Shown here: positions 44,291 to 56,665 of the stretch, piece by piece
Layout: every line of letters starts with the position of its first letter
Position numbering within the stretch: the stretch's first letter is position 1
Assembly (NCBI GenBank): GCA_014058105.1
Contig: JACGCM010001793.1
Coordinates: 1,550,001-1,614,000, forward strand
Direction: 5' to 3'
Length of the DNA: 64,000 nucleotides
Origin: Kingdonia uniflora
Taxonomy: Eukaryota; Streptophyta; Magnoliopsida; Ranunculales; Circaeasteraceae
Program-made: the position numbers and the translations under genes
Notes under the pieces: model-generated
Database searches by the model: none
Told to the model about the DNA's origin: nothing
Seen by the model: the letters and a program-made list of their open reading frames with translations, nothing else

Positions 44291-44340
44291 TCGAAGGCTT
44301 AACAACCTGAGTATGGATCCTAACTCGCGTATTCGAGATT

Positions 44341-46010
44341 AATGGATTCTGAAATATTTGGAAGTCCCATAAATCATTTGCTTATCTTCGATGGTGAAGA
44401 CTATCTTATTGGAAAGTCTGAATGGTTGTATTCTTACAATCATACGGAAAAGATGTCTGGATTTCTATCAAGGATGGATGGACATACCCTACCATGATGA
44501 ATGCAATGGGTGATAATACTGAAGAAGTTCTTAAACCAAAAAATCAATGGTTCAAGGATGAAAAGGAAAATGTTTGTTATAACAATAAAAGTCATAATAC
44601 AATTTGTATGGCTATTAGTCCTAGTGTATTCTTTCACATCCCTACATGTAGTACTTTGAAAGAAGTATGAGAAATATTAGTTCAAACTCATAAAGACAAT
44701 GATGCAGTCAAAGAAATCAAGTTGCAAATGCTTACTTCCTAATTCAAGAATATTTGAATGAGTGATAATGAACCTTTTAATGAGTTCTATGTAATATTGG
44801 TAATACTAATACCATATTAGGCGCAGCTTATTCCGACATTCAAATCGTTCACAAAATCTTGAGGTTTCTTCCTAAGAGTTTTAGATCCAAGTGTGATATT
44901 TTAGAGGAAGTTCAAGATCTTAAGAAAATGAAACCAGGCACGCTAGCTGGAAAATTGAGAAAATTTGAACTCGAGATGCAAATAGAAAATCCTCAGAAGA
45001 ATAAAAGTGTTGCTTTTAAATCTTCACCTACCTCTTTGTCTTCTAAGGGTACAAAAGAAGTTGATTATCCAAATATTGCAGATAATAATGAAAGGTCAGA
45101 CATTGATTCAAAAATTGCTTACATTGGTTAACAATTGCAAAAAATTATGAAATATGCAAGTTGAAAACCAAGGGCAATTTTTTAATCATAAGTAACAATC
45201 TCATGGCAATATCAAAGTAAATAATCGGCAGACCAACCCTGACACTGACCTCAGTAAAGTTGAATGTTATAAGTATCATAAGTTTTTTCACTAAGCGCAT
45301 AGTTGTCTCAATAAAAGATTTGGCAGTAATAATAATGTTATGAATATCAATATTACTTGGGATGAAAATGATAATGAAAATGGCGCTAATAACGATCATT
45401 TCTAAGAATATGAAAATGGTAACTATTGCGCATATCCTGCTAGATTAACCCTAGTAATAATTGTTTTGACCCCTTTGCATTAGAAAGTGGTCCTAAAAGT
45501 CAGAGTAATCATGAATATGGTGAACATGATAATTTTAATCTTTAAGAATTGTGTACTCAGTCAATTAAGGAGTATGTTGAACTTTAGAAAATTATCAAAG
45601 GCTTAAAATTACAAGTAAATGCGCTCACACTAAAACTGAAGAAAAATGCCAAAAATATAAATCTTCAGCTTAAAAGACTTAAATGTAAGAAACATGAGCT
45701 CTTATACAAAATAAACAATTTAGAAAAGAAAGTTCATACTGCTCAGGAGAGTATTAAATCAACCATAGATGAACTTGATAAGGCCAAGCTTGATTTAGTC
45801 TCATCTGAACAAAAATTTCAAATGTTATGTCCTAGGGCGATAAACATTGATAAAAAGCAAAGTATGGGCAAATCTGAAAATGAAAAATGGGGGCTTGGAT
45901 ATGAAAAGGTTGATTCTAATAAAAGATCATTAATTCCAATTACTAGATTAGGTTTGCTGACCCGAACTGGGTGTAAAAATGGGGTACTCTCGATATTCAA
46001 TCATCTATCC
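44341..46010 (+). pseudogene. Copia gag relic (element H) with coiled-coil extension
   Basis: FDGEDY then WISIKDGW and the frame 44422-44670, then DNEPFNEFYV and the frame 44859-45131 (LPKSFRSKCDILEE) follow the pattern of the copia gag (UBN2-type) domain. A degenerate knuckle (VECYKYHKFFH) is near 45262. A Lys/Leu-rich coiled coil (45590-45810) and a segment with KWGLGYEKV resembles the gag-pol linker of Sirevirus-like elements. Integrase and RT are absent; after 46016 nothing copia-like continues. Stops throughout. Confidence 0.68.
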
Positions 46011-46015
46011 CATTA

Positions 46016-46479
46016 GCGGTATAATAATCATTAGTCGTACGGGAGGTAAACTCACCAACTCTGTCAAGTTAAATTGACTTGATCGATCAATCGAAGAACT
46101 GAGCCTACAATCTAATGATCTTAATGAAAAGTCATTTTGACATTGTATTCCTAGCTGTTAACAATAGGTAGACAAACGTAAGACCATTTCCAAGATGCAT
46201 CTAATATGACCATAAATACTCAAAGGGTCACTATACGGATGGATAAGTCCACATGTGTCTTCATGAATACGCTGAAGAAAAGGTTGGAGATGTCACTCCA
46301 CCTTGGTCATACTAGGATGAATACTAGACTTTCCTTGAGAGTAATTGTTATACAGACACTCACTAGATCTCCTCCCCTTTAAAGAAAACTCAAAAAGTAT
46401 TTTTGGTAATCCTCCTCATAATACTAGCACAGAGGAGTGTATTGGAAGTCATTCCAATATCGTTGTCTAACCTTTTAAC
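46016..46479. other. Unassigned sequence
   Basis: No coding or repeat family recognised. Short ORFs lack motifs. The sharp end of the copia gag at about 46015 suggests a deletion or recombination junction. Confidence 0.35.
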
Positions 46480-46770
46480 GTGGATATAATACACAAAATA
46501 TGGTTGTCATTTTCTTTTATCATCTTCTACTTGATAACCATTATCATGTATATTCTAAAACTTAGCCAATCACAATTGGAAACATGGCTATCATTTTCTC
46601 TTATCGTTTTCTTCTTGATAACCATTAGCATGAAGGTACTTGATAACCATCTGATTATGTATATTCCTAAAACTTGTATATTCCTAACCGTCATAAGTAC
46701 ATATATATATATTCCTAAAACATGGCTACCATTATCATGTATATTCCTAAAACTTAGCCAATCACCATTG
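46480..46770. repeat. Local imperfect repeats
   Basis: Several copies of ATGTATATTCCTAAAACTT and GATAACCAT-A-CATG, with CAATCAC-ATTGGA twice. The longest period seems to be about 90-170 bp. The overlapping frames at 46480-46821 and 46527-46832 are by-products. Confidence 0.6.
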
Positions 46771-46829
46771 GACTTATTAGTATATAAAGTGGATATGATA
46801 TATCCTATCATTAGGGAGTAATAGCATGG

Positions 46830-48539
46830 CACTTTCAGTGCCTCCCATCACGTTGGTCTGGCCAGTGACATTGGAGACATCTAAAATGTACAAGTTCAAA
46901 GAAAATACAATTTTGCATATTTTAAAAAGAACGAGTGTGTGGTACTACTATCTTTGAGGCATGTGCTCGTTACTCATCCGATTATCGATAAATGCTCTAT
47001 AATCATATAATGCTTTATGAGTAGAGAGATCCTTAAGGCATGTTGTATGTAGTAGATCAACTATCATACGTAGAATTTAACTATTTATGAAGTAATAAAT
47101 TCAAACATAATCATAGAACAAAAAGGGATCTCATTGATGTGATACCTAGTGCATGTCAAGAGCATTTGAAGAAGCTAACAAGCAAAGAGTTTTAACTCAA
47201 TCAAAAGTAGTACTAATGAAGTTAAACTACTACTCACAACAAGCAAAGTTATTACATGGTAACACTCTTTTAAGTGTCATTACTCATCTATTGAGACTCT
47301 GCAACAAATCACTTTTGGACAAAATCCAAAATTGTATAAGTATCTTGGAAGAAATGTGGCTTCAATTCAACTCTACAGTTGCAATGTTAACCTCAGCCGT
47401 AGTCACGTGATAAGGTCGGGGATGATCTCTTTGGATTGTCTCGGAACCTTATGGTCCCGCGCCCAGAGCCCGATTCTTCCGTGTCTAGCTTATAATTCTT
47501 CCATTTCCATTTTTGAAATTAATCCAGATATTACAACTAAAGATCTTAATGGGCAAATGAAATCAATATGAAACCACATTTATAACAATGAAACCATAAA
47601 TTTTGGTTTAATTTTTCTCCCAATTTAATTCAACTTCAGCTAAAATTGTGCTCACTATGAGAATGAGAAAGACAGTTGAGAGAAGGGGAGAATAATAAGC
47701 ACATTTTTGTGAAGAATTTCAACCCCTTTTATAGGTATTTTTGGTCATCCTGAAACTCTTTTTGGTCTAAGTATTTCCTACTTACCTCATTTTTAGGTTC
47801 TCTACTATACTCGGGTCAATTTGGCAAGAAAATGGCCAAATAAGAGCTAAAATGATAACAGAACCACACTAACGTCCTCCAATAGTTTAGCAGATCAGTT
47901 TTAATTAGAATTGGAATAGTTGGGATCTATAAAAAACTAAACTCATTACTGATATAAGAGATCAATTAGATTTTCTCTTCGCAGAGAAATTAGAAAAGAA
48001 TTTTAAACCCCTCAAATTCGATGCAAAAGAGAAAAAACGAAGAGAATACCAAAAATTGATTAAATTAAACCCTAATATACTAATATAGAGTAGAATCTGA
48101 AGGCTTAGCTAACCTTAATATTCAAATTTTCAACACCTAGTTAACGTAGATTTTCGACAAAACAAAACTCATTTTCCCCTAGATTTTAGTTTACCCTAGA
48201 ATAACGTACCTCTCCATAGATTGACAACTTACTTTCCCTTTACTATATTAATTCTCTAAGAAGGATTTTGATTAGACTATGCCACTATAATCAGCATATT
48301 TAGTTTACCATCTATACTTTTATATGAAATGTAAGGAATTTGGAGGATGGAGAACTCTCCTCACATTTTTCTCATCATATAGAGCGTCACATTGCACTTG
48401 GAGCATGAAGTTATTTTTAAGATTTTAAAGGGTATTTTAGCCACCAAACATAATGATTATTAATGTCTTTTTTAGAAATTATTAATGCCTTATTTTGGGT
48501 TATTAATGTTGTATCTAGTACTACCCTTTTGGCCCTCTA
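46830..48539. other. Unassigned sequence
   Basis: Frames at 47153-47410 and 47332-47571 show no family-like pattern. AT-rich, with no LTR, hairpin or splice-type structure that I can defend. Confidence 0.3.
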
Positions 48540-48825
48540 TGTCACGATTAGTACATTTTCTGACTCTTAATATTTCCTATCAATTGGACTAAGTGATCCC
48601 CATAAATAATTGGTCTCACTGTTAGAGTTTCCTTTACTAATGGTTAGTGCTACCCTTCTGATCATCTTAGTCATGGTTAGTGATTCCCTTTTCTGACTAG
48701 TAGTGTTTCTCATCACTTGGACTAAGTGGTCCCTATGAATAACGGGTCTCACTGTTAGAGTTTCCCTTTCTGACGATGCCCTTTTGGGCGGCTAGGCCAC
48801 GGGTAGTACTACCCTTTTCTTCCTG
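48540..48825. repeat. Two to two and a half tandem copies of a roughly 135-bp unit
   Basis: TTGGACTAAGTGRTCCC, GGTCTCACTGTTAGAGTTTCC and a CTACCCTT-TG word recur at about 135-bp spacing (near 48582/48716 and 48612/48747). A partial copy precedes it at about 48515-48555. The 61-residue minus-strand frame here is a by-product. Confidence 0.75.
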
Positions 48826-50039
48826 CTAGTATTTCCATTTTGGCTGCTTAGATAGCCTCTCTATAGGGTCATTGGGGGGATTTTAGGTGGTTTTTTGCAT
48901 TATCTCCCCATGCCATGGGGATTTTTTGAGGGAGTCTCCTAGGACTCACAAGCACAATAAAGAAAAATAAATATTTATTTATTAATAATTTTAATTAATT
49001 TTCTTAATAAAATCATTAAATAATTAATATAAATTATTTTGGTCGGGGAATTTTTTTTATTCTAAATTAGCTTTAAATGCATTTTACTTGTGTCTTTTCT
49101 GAGAACGATTATCTTTCTCTACATGTGTTTCACTTGAGCCTTTTTATCAGTGCACCCCCCAATGTCCCTTGTGTATAGCGTGGATATTTATTAATAAAAA
49201 GTAACACTAGTCCCACCAACCTTAACTTAGTATAACAATTGGACACAGCCAATAACACCTATACGACCTATTAACATGTGTGCTCGTGAACCTCTTTTTT
49301 AGCCTGATTCATAGTTTTTTATGAAAAGCGGATGGTTATCCTTTGTTTTTAAAACCACAGATGATAATTTGTCGAAGGCAATATTACACCGAAGTTGACT
49401 GTCACTCTACGGCTAAAAAGATGGCTAACATGATTCAGAGACAAATTTTGGTCAGGCCTTTGAGCACATGCCTAATTCATAGCTTGGATGTTGGGCTAGC
49501 ATCCTTAATAGCTTTCAAGTAGAATTTCTTTAATCGTGGAGTTTAGTGTGTGAATGGCAAATGTACGCTTTAATGATGTGCTAGTAAATTTTCATTAGTG
49601 TTCTACAACATGTGTTTACTAGACACATGTCATTCCAATTCCAATACTTAGACAAATCGTCATGCAAAAACCATCGAAATGAAGGCCAAAGGATGTAGAG
49701 CCTACTCATATCTAGCTCAAGCAAAGTTTAGAAACCTTTTAGTATTCTCCATAGGCACTTAGTACTTAGATAACTGTTATGTGAAAAAATATCTTGTATC
49801 TAAAACTTTATTGCAATTGCATGACTGTAATAATGATTGAATGTGTGTACATATAATAACGGATATAAATATAATAGCAATTAAATAATCAAGGTCAAAA
49901 GAAAATATTGACAAAAATAATAGCCAGGAATAACTCCCACATGGATAAAGAATCCTAATGTAGTAATAGTAAATAAAATAAATACATAACTACTCTCACA
50001 TAAAAGAGTGATCCTCAAATAGACTTTAGCAATCCCATA
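48826..50039. other. Unassigned sequence; may include the 3' LTR remains of copia element G
   Basis: AT-rich with a small hairpin CCCCAT-GCC-ATGGGG near 48907. Copia element G runs on the minus strand and ends about 50040, so its 3' LTR could lie here, but no second LTR copy is available to show it. Confidence 0.35.
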
Positions 50040-50049
50040 CGCGTATGTC

Positions 50050-50280
50050 ACCTAAAGACTAGTATCGGATGTCCCTTAATAAGCGGATCAACAATCATCT
50101 TTAGTGTCGACAAATGAGGAATCTCGACAATCTGGTTCTGTACTTTATCAATGATAACGTGATACTTAATGTCAATATACATTAATCCCTAGTCACGTTA
50201 TCATTTTTAACATACTTAACAACAGCCTTTCATTGTCACAAAATACTTGTAACTGTCTAGAAATTGAATCAACAACCTTT
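50050..50280 (-). pseudogene. Copia G RNase H, C-terminal part
   Basis: Minus strand words CDN near 50250, then a frame-broken run with KHID-KYH-type spacing and a DPLIK-like terminus (about 50080-50100). This follows the conserved copia end CDN...KN...HIDIKYH...VDPLTK. It joins the RT fragment directly, so the region between is deleted. Confidence 0.55.
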
Positions 50281-50640
50281 AGCTAAGAAATAAATTGCTT
50301 AAGACCATAAATAGAGCGATTAAGTTTACAGAATAGTTGCAACTTCCCTTCGGTCTCAAAACCTTTGGGTTGGTGCATATAAATCACCTCGTTGAAATGT
50401 TCATTAAGAAAAGTTGTCTTAAAGTCCATATGATGAAGCTCCAAGTCAAAATGCATTGTAGTAGCCAAAATAATACACAAGGAATCCTTCTACGAAACTG
50501 GTGAGAAAGTCTCATCAAAGTCAATTCTTGGACATTGTATGAAGCCCTTCGCAACAAGTCTTACTTTAAAAGGCTCAACCTTCTCTTCATAATCACGTTT
50601 AGTCTTAAAGATCTATTTGCATTCAACTTCCTTAAACCTT
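50281..50640 (-). pseudogene. Copia G reverse transcriptase, N-terminal part
   Basis: The frame 50480-50283 reads LHHMDFKTTFLNEHFNEVIYMHQPKGFE then CKLNRSIYGLKQ: the copia RT block including the first catalytic Asp (MDFKTTFL). Upstream (50640-50490) the KARLVAKGF-like block is readable in broken frame. The YVDD-containing part is missing. Confidence 0.8.
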
Positions 50641-50689
50641 TCAAGTAAAGGTGTCAACTTCTATAAGAGTTGTGAGACGTAGAATCTAT

Positions 50690-51517
50690 CTCATTCATCA
50701 TGTCATTAAGCTATTGATCTATAAAACTACTAGCCATATCCACACTAAAAGATATTGGACCCTCGAAATCAAATAAATCCCCTTCAACTGAATAAAGATA
50801 GTAACCAAAGAAAATAGTTGAACGCTTTTCTCTTGAGGATCTCCAAGTAGGAGCAAGAGGCTGGACTGGAAGTGGAATGATAGGAAGCTGAACAGGATTT
50901 GGTAGAGGAAATATTTGAGGGAGAACAGGTTCTATCATGGGGTCTGGAACAATAGATGGGTCTAGAGCTGTACTCATCATAGTGTCAATATCATATAAAC
51001 GCAGAAGCATAGCAACACCGATCGAAATAGTAGTTAGACTCTGATTCTCATAACCCTCCTTAAAGACAACCTCTCTATGATTAGTACTGGTAAATTGATC
51101 TCCCTCTTCTATGAAATGAGCCTGAGCACACTCAATAATTATCATGAGTCGAGAAGGATAATAAAACCTAAAACTTTTTGATCTCTTTGGGAAATAAATG
51201 AAGAACAACTAACAGTCCTTGAATCTAACTTCCCGATATTCAGGTTAAACAATTTTGCATATTCAGGACAACCCCAAACTCATAACTGATTTAAGACTAG
51301 GATTTTTCCCAGTTCATAAATGATAAGGATATAGACTGGAATAGAACGAGAAGGAAGTCGATTCTGAATATAGACTGAATAATATAAGCACGCTCCCTAT
51401 AAATTTATAGGTAAATTAGTATGAAATAACATGTTGTAAACCATATTCTGATAAGTTCGATTATGATGTTCATAAAAAAAAAATCTATGATGATTCAGGG
51501 GTAGTGTAATGGGCTAC
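50690..51517 (-). pseudogene. Copia G integrase, C-terminal part and linker
   Basis: Frame 51208-50711 (165 residues), a Pro-rich linker (IPLPVQPLAPTWR, about 50850) between integrase and RT, typical for copia. Upstream to 51517, broken words match the N-R-PS and GCPEYAKLF patterns of the integrase C-terminus. It is cut at 51517 by the solo LTR. Confidence 0.7.
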
Positions 51518-52644
51518 TGATAAACACGTAATATTTACATGTACAACTCCTAAATTTAAATCTACCTAATCATTTATTAAATAAATGTGACACTAATAGT
51601 ACTTTTGTTTGTATTTACAGAAATCGGTCACATGATAAACAAGTCATACATTTTTCCGGTATTTAACGAAGAACAAGGGTGATGCACTCCATCAATGATT
51701 CTCATTTAAAGTTGTCAACCAAAGTCCCATGCATGGAAGCCCATTGAAGAGAATTAAAAATAGATACTATTCTCATGAGTTGCAATATCTATGCACGATT
51801 TTAGGTATTGTTTAGGGGATTTTATATTAATGGTGATATTTAGTAACCCTTCCTATACTCTATAAATAGGAGGGGAATCCCACCCATGAGGGATCATCTT
51901 GGAGAGTGAAAATATCAAGGTTCAATAAGTAATAAAATTCTTGTTCTTCTCTTTTTCTTGTCTTTTACATTTATCATAGTAATAGTAGTATGGCAATGAT
52001 CAAAGGGATGACTAGCTAATCTTCTTAGCTAAGGCTAAAAGAAACTCCACCCAATGTAGCCTCAGTATAGATTGTGTAGCTTAGTTAGAGTAACTACTTT
52101 CTCTTTATCCCGGAATATTGCATATTCGTATTCCTTTGTCCTATGCTTGACCATAGCTAGGATTAGGAGGAATAAGGAATATAAGTAACCATCTTATTTG
52201 ACCATAACAAGATAGGTTAGGAACGTGGAGAATAAAACATAATCCATGCTTATCAACCGGACCATGGTTGAATAAGTTGGTTTATGGGTAGTTCCTAATC
52301 AATAATTATTTTATCTCATGATGTATTACATATACCCGACCAAGGATATGCGATACAGGAATTCGTGAATACTCTAACTAGGTATACTATCTCAAGGTTA
52401 CAACGGATGGAGTAGAATCACACATTGGTTTCCTCTTCAATCGAATCAATACCTTTACTAGTTTGTGTTTTATTTTAATTTATTTACTTATAAAACCTCA
52501 AAGCTCATTCTAATTTGATAAAATTAGTAGCTCGAAACATAATTCGCACCACAAGTCTCTTGGGATACGACCCCGTTTACCATTGTACTTAACGGTACAC
52601 TGTACACTTGCAGGTCATTTAAGACGTCAGTTTATAATCGATCA
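51518..52644 (+). repeat. Solo Athila-type LTR inside copia element G
   Basis: 1127 bp, TGATAAACACG to TAATCGATCA, aligned end to end with the 5' LTR of element I (54684-55799). Flanked by an exact 5-bp duplication GCTAC (51513-51517 and 52645-52649), and the copia integrase frame continues on both sides. No internal sequence is attached, so it is a solo LTR produced by LTR-LTR recombination. Confidence 0.88.
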
Positions 52645-53645
52645 GCTACAATACCTTAATCCTTTATATACAGATAAAATGGTCCCAAATGTTGACCGCT
52701 TTGATTGATCTTACCATAATACTCGCCACCTCAATCTGACCAAACAATCTTAATCTTTCGATCTAACTACTTTTCAACCTCTAACTGGAAAGTCTTGAAT
52801 ACATTAAGTGATTCAGACTTCTGATAAATTAAAAAACGTAAGTATAACGAAAGAAGTCATTAATGAAAATGATAAAATACTAATGACCGCCATGGGACGG
52901 AGTAGGAAAAGTTTTACATATATTTGTACGAATCAGCTGTAGAAGATCTGTGCTACGAGTAAAATCAAATTTCTTAATCTTTGTCAATTTTCCACGAAAG
53001 CAATCGATACAAGTCTGGAAATTAAAAATGTCTAAAGACCCGAGAACCCCATCTCGAACCATAATCTCAAACCACTTCCTAGGAATATAACATAGTCGTT
53101 TGTGCCATAACATCGAAGATTGCTCAAACACTCTAGAACATTTAAAACTAGAATAAGTACTAGCCTCAGCATATAAATATTATAGTGATCTCATAAATGA
53201 ATGATCAATAGATAGACATTATAGCCCATCAACTAGTAAACCAAAACCAATAATAGAATTTTGATGAATAATATCAAAGCCGCCATGTCTAAAATTAAAA
53301 AAATTACTGAAAGAGTGCAACCGAGAAAATAGAACTAGAGATCATCTCATCGATGGAACATAAAAGGTGTCTGTCAAATCCAAAGTAACACACGTGTCTA
53401 AAACTAAGCGAAAAGTGTCAATAAATTCAATGGAAAGGTGTCTACCATCTCCAGAGAAAACCTGCTCCTCAGGCCTTATCAGCCGCCTATTGATGAACCC
53501 CTGTGGAGAATTCAAAATATGAACAGTTGCCCTAGAATCTAATCAGCAAGAATTGGTGGGAGCATCACCCAAATTAGATTCAAAGCAAACATAAACAGAG
53601 TTAATACCTCCTTGCTTGGTCAACTAGTTTTTGTAAGAACAACAA
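52645..53645 (-). pseudogene. Copia G protease remains, GAG-pre-integrase and integrase core
   Basis: Minus strand. Protease-like LDSRATVHI near 53550 (the copia active site D-S-G-A/C-T), then the LWHKRLCYIPRKWFE and CIDCFRGK pattern of the GAG-pre-integrase zinc region (frame 53131-52880), then LLQLIRTNICKTFP (the place of the first integrase Asp, here Asn) and WSD-GGEYYG (second Asp). Stops throughout. Confidence 0.75.
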
Positions 53646-53649
53646 TCCA

Positions 53650-54490
53650 GCGTTATATAACCTTTCTTCTTATAAAAGATACATTTTATAACTGATAAAG
53701 TAGTCACTAACAAAGTCGTATTCTACATCCCATTCCTATTCTCTAAACGAGAACTCTGCCCTAAACCAGACTTAGAACCTTTCTTCTTCGCAGAACAATG
53801 ATTCCTAAACTTCTTCCTTGCCTAAGAATTGATGGACAGACTCATCATGGACGTAGTCAAATGAACCAATTCCGTTTTACCTTTCTTTTGTCGTTTTTCC
53901 TCAGAGACAACGTTGCAATCAACTCATTCATTTCCCAAGTCTTATCTTGATTCTGGCAATAAACCTGAAGCATCACAAGACTTTTTGGAAGATATCAAAC
54001 TGCCAAGTGAACCATCAGCGTATCATCAATGGTGAGACCGAGTTCTTTCAAAGTAAGAACAACTTAGAGATCTTAAGAATGTGTGAGCGCACATTTCCAT
54101 TGCCGTCATACTTCAGTAATAGAAGCTGAGATAAGTTGTTGTACAGCCTTCCCTTGATGGACCCTCAAACTGTTTCTTAATGACATCAAGCAGTTCTTTT
54201 GCGGTACCTTTCTCAGTGATACTACCTAGCATAATAGGATCGATAAAAGAATTAATGATGAGATTGGCCATTTTAGTGGCTTTGACCCATTTAGTGTGAG
54301 CCACTTTTTTAGCATCATAAGAGGTAGCCGTGAGATTCACGGGTTTGGCTCCATTAAGAGTTAAGTCAAAATAAAGGAAGCATTGGGCAATCTAGATTTT
54401 GAGCTTCCAGTCAGAGTAGTTAAACTCCATCAAGGTCACAATATTAGTTAGTTAGTTCTGGATCATAGGGTCCATAGCTGCATGAACTAA
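53650..54490 (-). pseudogene. Copia G gag
   Basis: From MDPMIQN at about 54480. Frame 54340-54113 carries the copia UBN2-type block (WVKATKMANLIINSF, GTAKELLDVIKKQFEG). Downstream to 53700, broken frames with ELGLTIDDTLMVHLAV and a knuckle relic KCIFYKKKGYI. The leader runs to about 54590. Confidence 0.72.
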
Positions 54491-54610
54491 AGACTTATAT
54501 TAGGATATGTAAAAATTAAATTTATATGGATGTTTAGCTTGATCTAAAAAACTCTATAACTTAATGTTTTTAATCTTGATCCGATCCGGGGTTGGGATGT
54601 TCGTAAAAAA

Positions 54611-54683
54611 TCTGATAAGTTCGATTATGATGTTCGCAAATTTTGTTTTTCTATGGTGATTCAGGGGTAGTGTAATGGGCTAC
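54611..54683 (-). repeat. Second copy of copia integrase flank adjoining the Athila 5' LTR
   Basis: 54611-54683 repeats 51447-51517: TCTGATAAGTTCGATTATG, then GATTCAGGGGTAGTGTAATG and GCTAC next to the LTR. It belongs to integrase, yet here it follows the copia gag leader, which is out of order. This shows a duplication or rearrangement involving the LTR and its flank. Confidence 0.8.
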
Positions 54684-55799
54684 TGATAGACACGTAATAT
54701 TTACGTGTACAACTCCTAAATTTATATCTACCTAGTCATTTATTAAATAAATGTAACACTAATAGTACTTTTGTTTGTATTTACAGAAATCGGTCACATG
54801 ATTAACAAGTCGTACATTTTTCCAGTTTTCAACAAAGAACAAGGGTGATGCACTCCAACAATGATTCTCATGTGAAGTTGTCAACCAAAGGTCCATGGAC
54901 ATGGAAGCCCATTAAATAGAATTAAATGTATATATTATACTCAGGAGTTGTAATATCTATGCATGACTTTAGGCATTGCTTAGGGGATTTTATATTAATG
55001 GTGATATTTTGAAACACTTCCTATACTCTATAAATAGGAGGGGAATCTCACCCAAGAGAGATCATCTTGGAGAGTGTAAAATAAAGTTCATAGCAATAAA
55101 GGTTATTATTTCTCTCTTTTTCTTGTCGTTTACTATTATCGTAGTAATAGTAGTATGGCAATGATCAAAGGGATGAGTAGCTAATCTTTTTAGCCAAGGC
55201 TAGAGGAAGCTCGACCCAATGTAGCCTTAGTGTAAATTGTGTAGCTTAGTTAGAGTAATTACTCTCTCTTTATCCTAGAATATTGCATATTCGTATTCCT
55301 TTTCCTATGCTTTACCATAGCTAGGATTAGGAGGAGTAATGAATTTAAGTAACTATCTTGTTTGACAATAACAAGATAGGTTAGGAACATGGAGAAGAAA
55401 ACATAATTCATACTTATCAACTGGACCACGGTTGAGTAAGTTGGTTTATAGGTAGTTCCCAATCACTAAATCTCTTTTATCTTTTGATGTATTGCATATG
55501 CCCGACCAAAGATATGCGATACGGGAATTCGTGAATACTCTAACTAGGTACACTATCTTAAGGTTACAACGGATAGAGTGAAATCGATGCCTTGGTTTCC
55601 ACTCCAATTTATCTTGTAATTTGTTTCGTTCTTCTTTTTATTTCAAAACCTACACAAACTCACTGTTATTAGAAAAAACAAGTAGCTCAAAGTATAATTC
55701 GCACCACAAGTCTCTTGGGATACGACCCCACTTACCCTTGTATCTAACGGTACACCATGCGCTTAAGGGTCTTTTAAGACGTTGGTTTATAATCGATCA
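54684..55799 (+). repeat. Element I 5' LTR
   Basis: 1116 bp, TGATAGACACG to AATCGATCA. TATA-like CTCTATAAATAGG near 55025-55037, also in the solo LTR near 51864. Confidence 0.88.
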
Positions 55800-55805
55800 A
55801 GTTTA

Positions 55806-55822
55806 TGGCGCCGTTGCCGGGA
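55806..55822 (+). promoter_or_regulatory. Element I primer-binding site (tRNA-Asp type)
   Basis: TGGCGCCGTTGCCGGGA, a few bases after the LTR, is complementary to the 3' end of plant tRNA-Asp, the primer typical for Athila elements. Confidence 0.88.
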
Positions 55823-56039
55823 ACTAAGGTGCGCTTTATTTTTTTTGAGTTGTTATTTTTAAGCCGATTTTATCATTTTTCCCCTTCTCTCTTTCTATTT
55901 CTTTTCTTTTTCTTTCTTTTTGCAACAACTTGGTGCAAACAGTAAGTATAGTTTACTATTTGAGGCATATGGTGTAGCAACAGCACCACATTATTTTATA
56001 AGTTTGTGCAAGCTTGATGTGGTTTACCTACTGTGTACA

Positions 56040-56320
56040 AGTTGGTTTATATGTTTAAGCATGAACTGTTTTTGCAAACAAACTGTTTTAGCACAAACTG
56101 ATTTTGCAAACAAACTGTTCAGCACAAACTATTTTTGCACAAACTATTTTTAGAATTTAAGCACGACCTGAAAAGCACAAACTGTTTGTGGGCCTTAATT
56201 CTTATCGTGAGCACGAACTGTTTTTCTTTTGTAAACTATTTTAGCACAAACAGCTTTTGCACAAACCGTTTTTAAATTTCAGCACGAACTGTTTGTGAGC
56301 CTTAATTCTTTTGGTAACGA
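56040..56320. repeat. Array of GCACAAACTGTTTTT-type repeats
   Basis: About a dozen variants of (A)GCACRAACTRTTTTT at irregular 15-40 bp spacing, and a longer repeat ending GTGGGCCTTAATTCTT or GTGAGCCTTAATTCTT (near 56188 and 56296). Confidence 0.78.
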
Positions 56321-56665
56321 GCTTTGGTTTTTCTGTTGTTTTGTGGGGCTCTTAATTCAAACTCGTTTGGTTTCCCACCAACTATTTTGTGGACCTTAAA
56401 TCCTTTTATTAAGAGTTGCTTTTGTTATAAGCACGAATTAGTTTTTCTTGACCGACACAAAAAGTTTAACGAGCTTGAACACGAGTTGCTTTTGTGAATT
56501 TTATTTGAATTGTGCTAAAAGACATCATTTATTGCTAATCTTGATTATTACTCTCCGTTGTCGATCAAACAAAAGCCGATTACACTTTGACGAAAGTGCA
56601 GAAAATTTTGAAGGTGGAATACGAAAAGCTTAAAGCGGGAGAAATTTAAAAAAAAAATCCTTTTT

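Larger units (their letters stand above)
50040..54590 (-). mobile_element. Copia element G (relic), minus strand
   Basis: On the minus strand: gag (54490-53650), protease remains, GAG-pre-integrase and integrase (53640-50690, split by a solo LTR at 51518-52644), RT fragment (50640-50280), RNase H (50280-50050). This is the copia order (integrase before RT). Most of RT is deleted between the YGLKQ word and RNase H. Every domain carries stops. Confidence 0.82.

Noticed and set aside
47153..47571. Two overlapping plus-strand ORFs as a host gene
   Set aside because: No start context, domain, splice pattern or homologue in the window.
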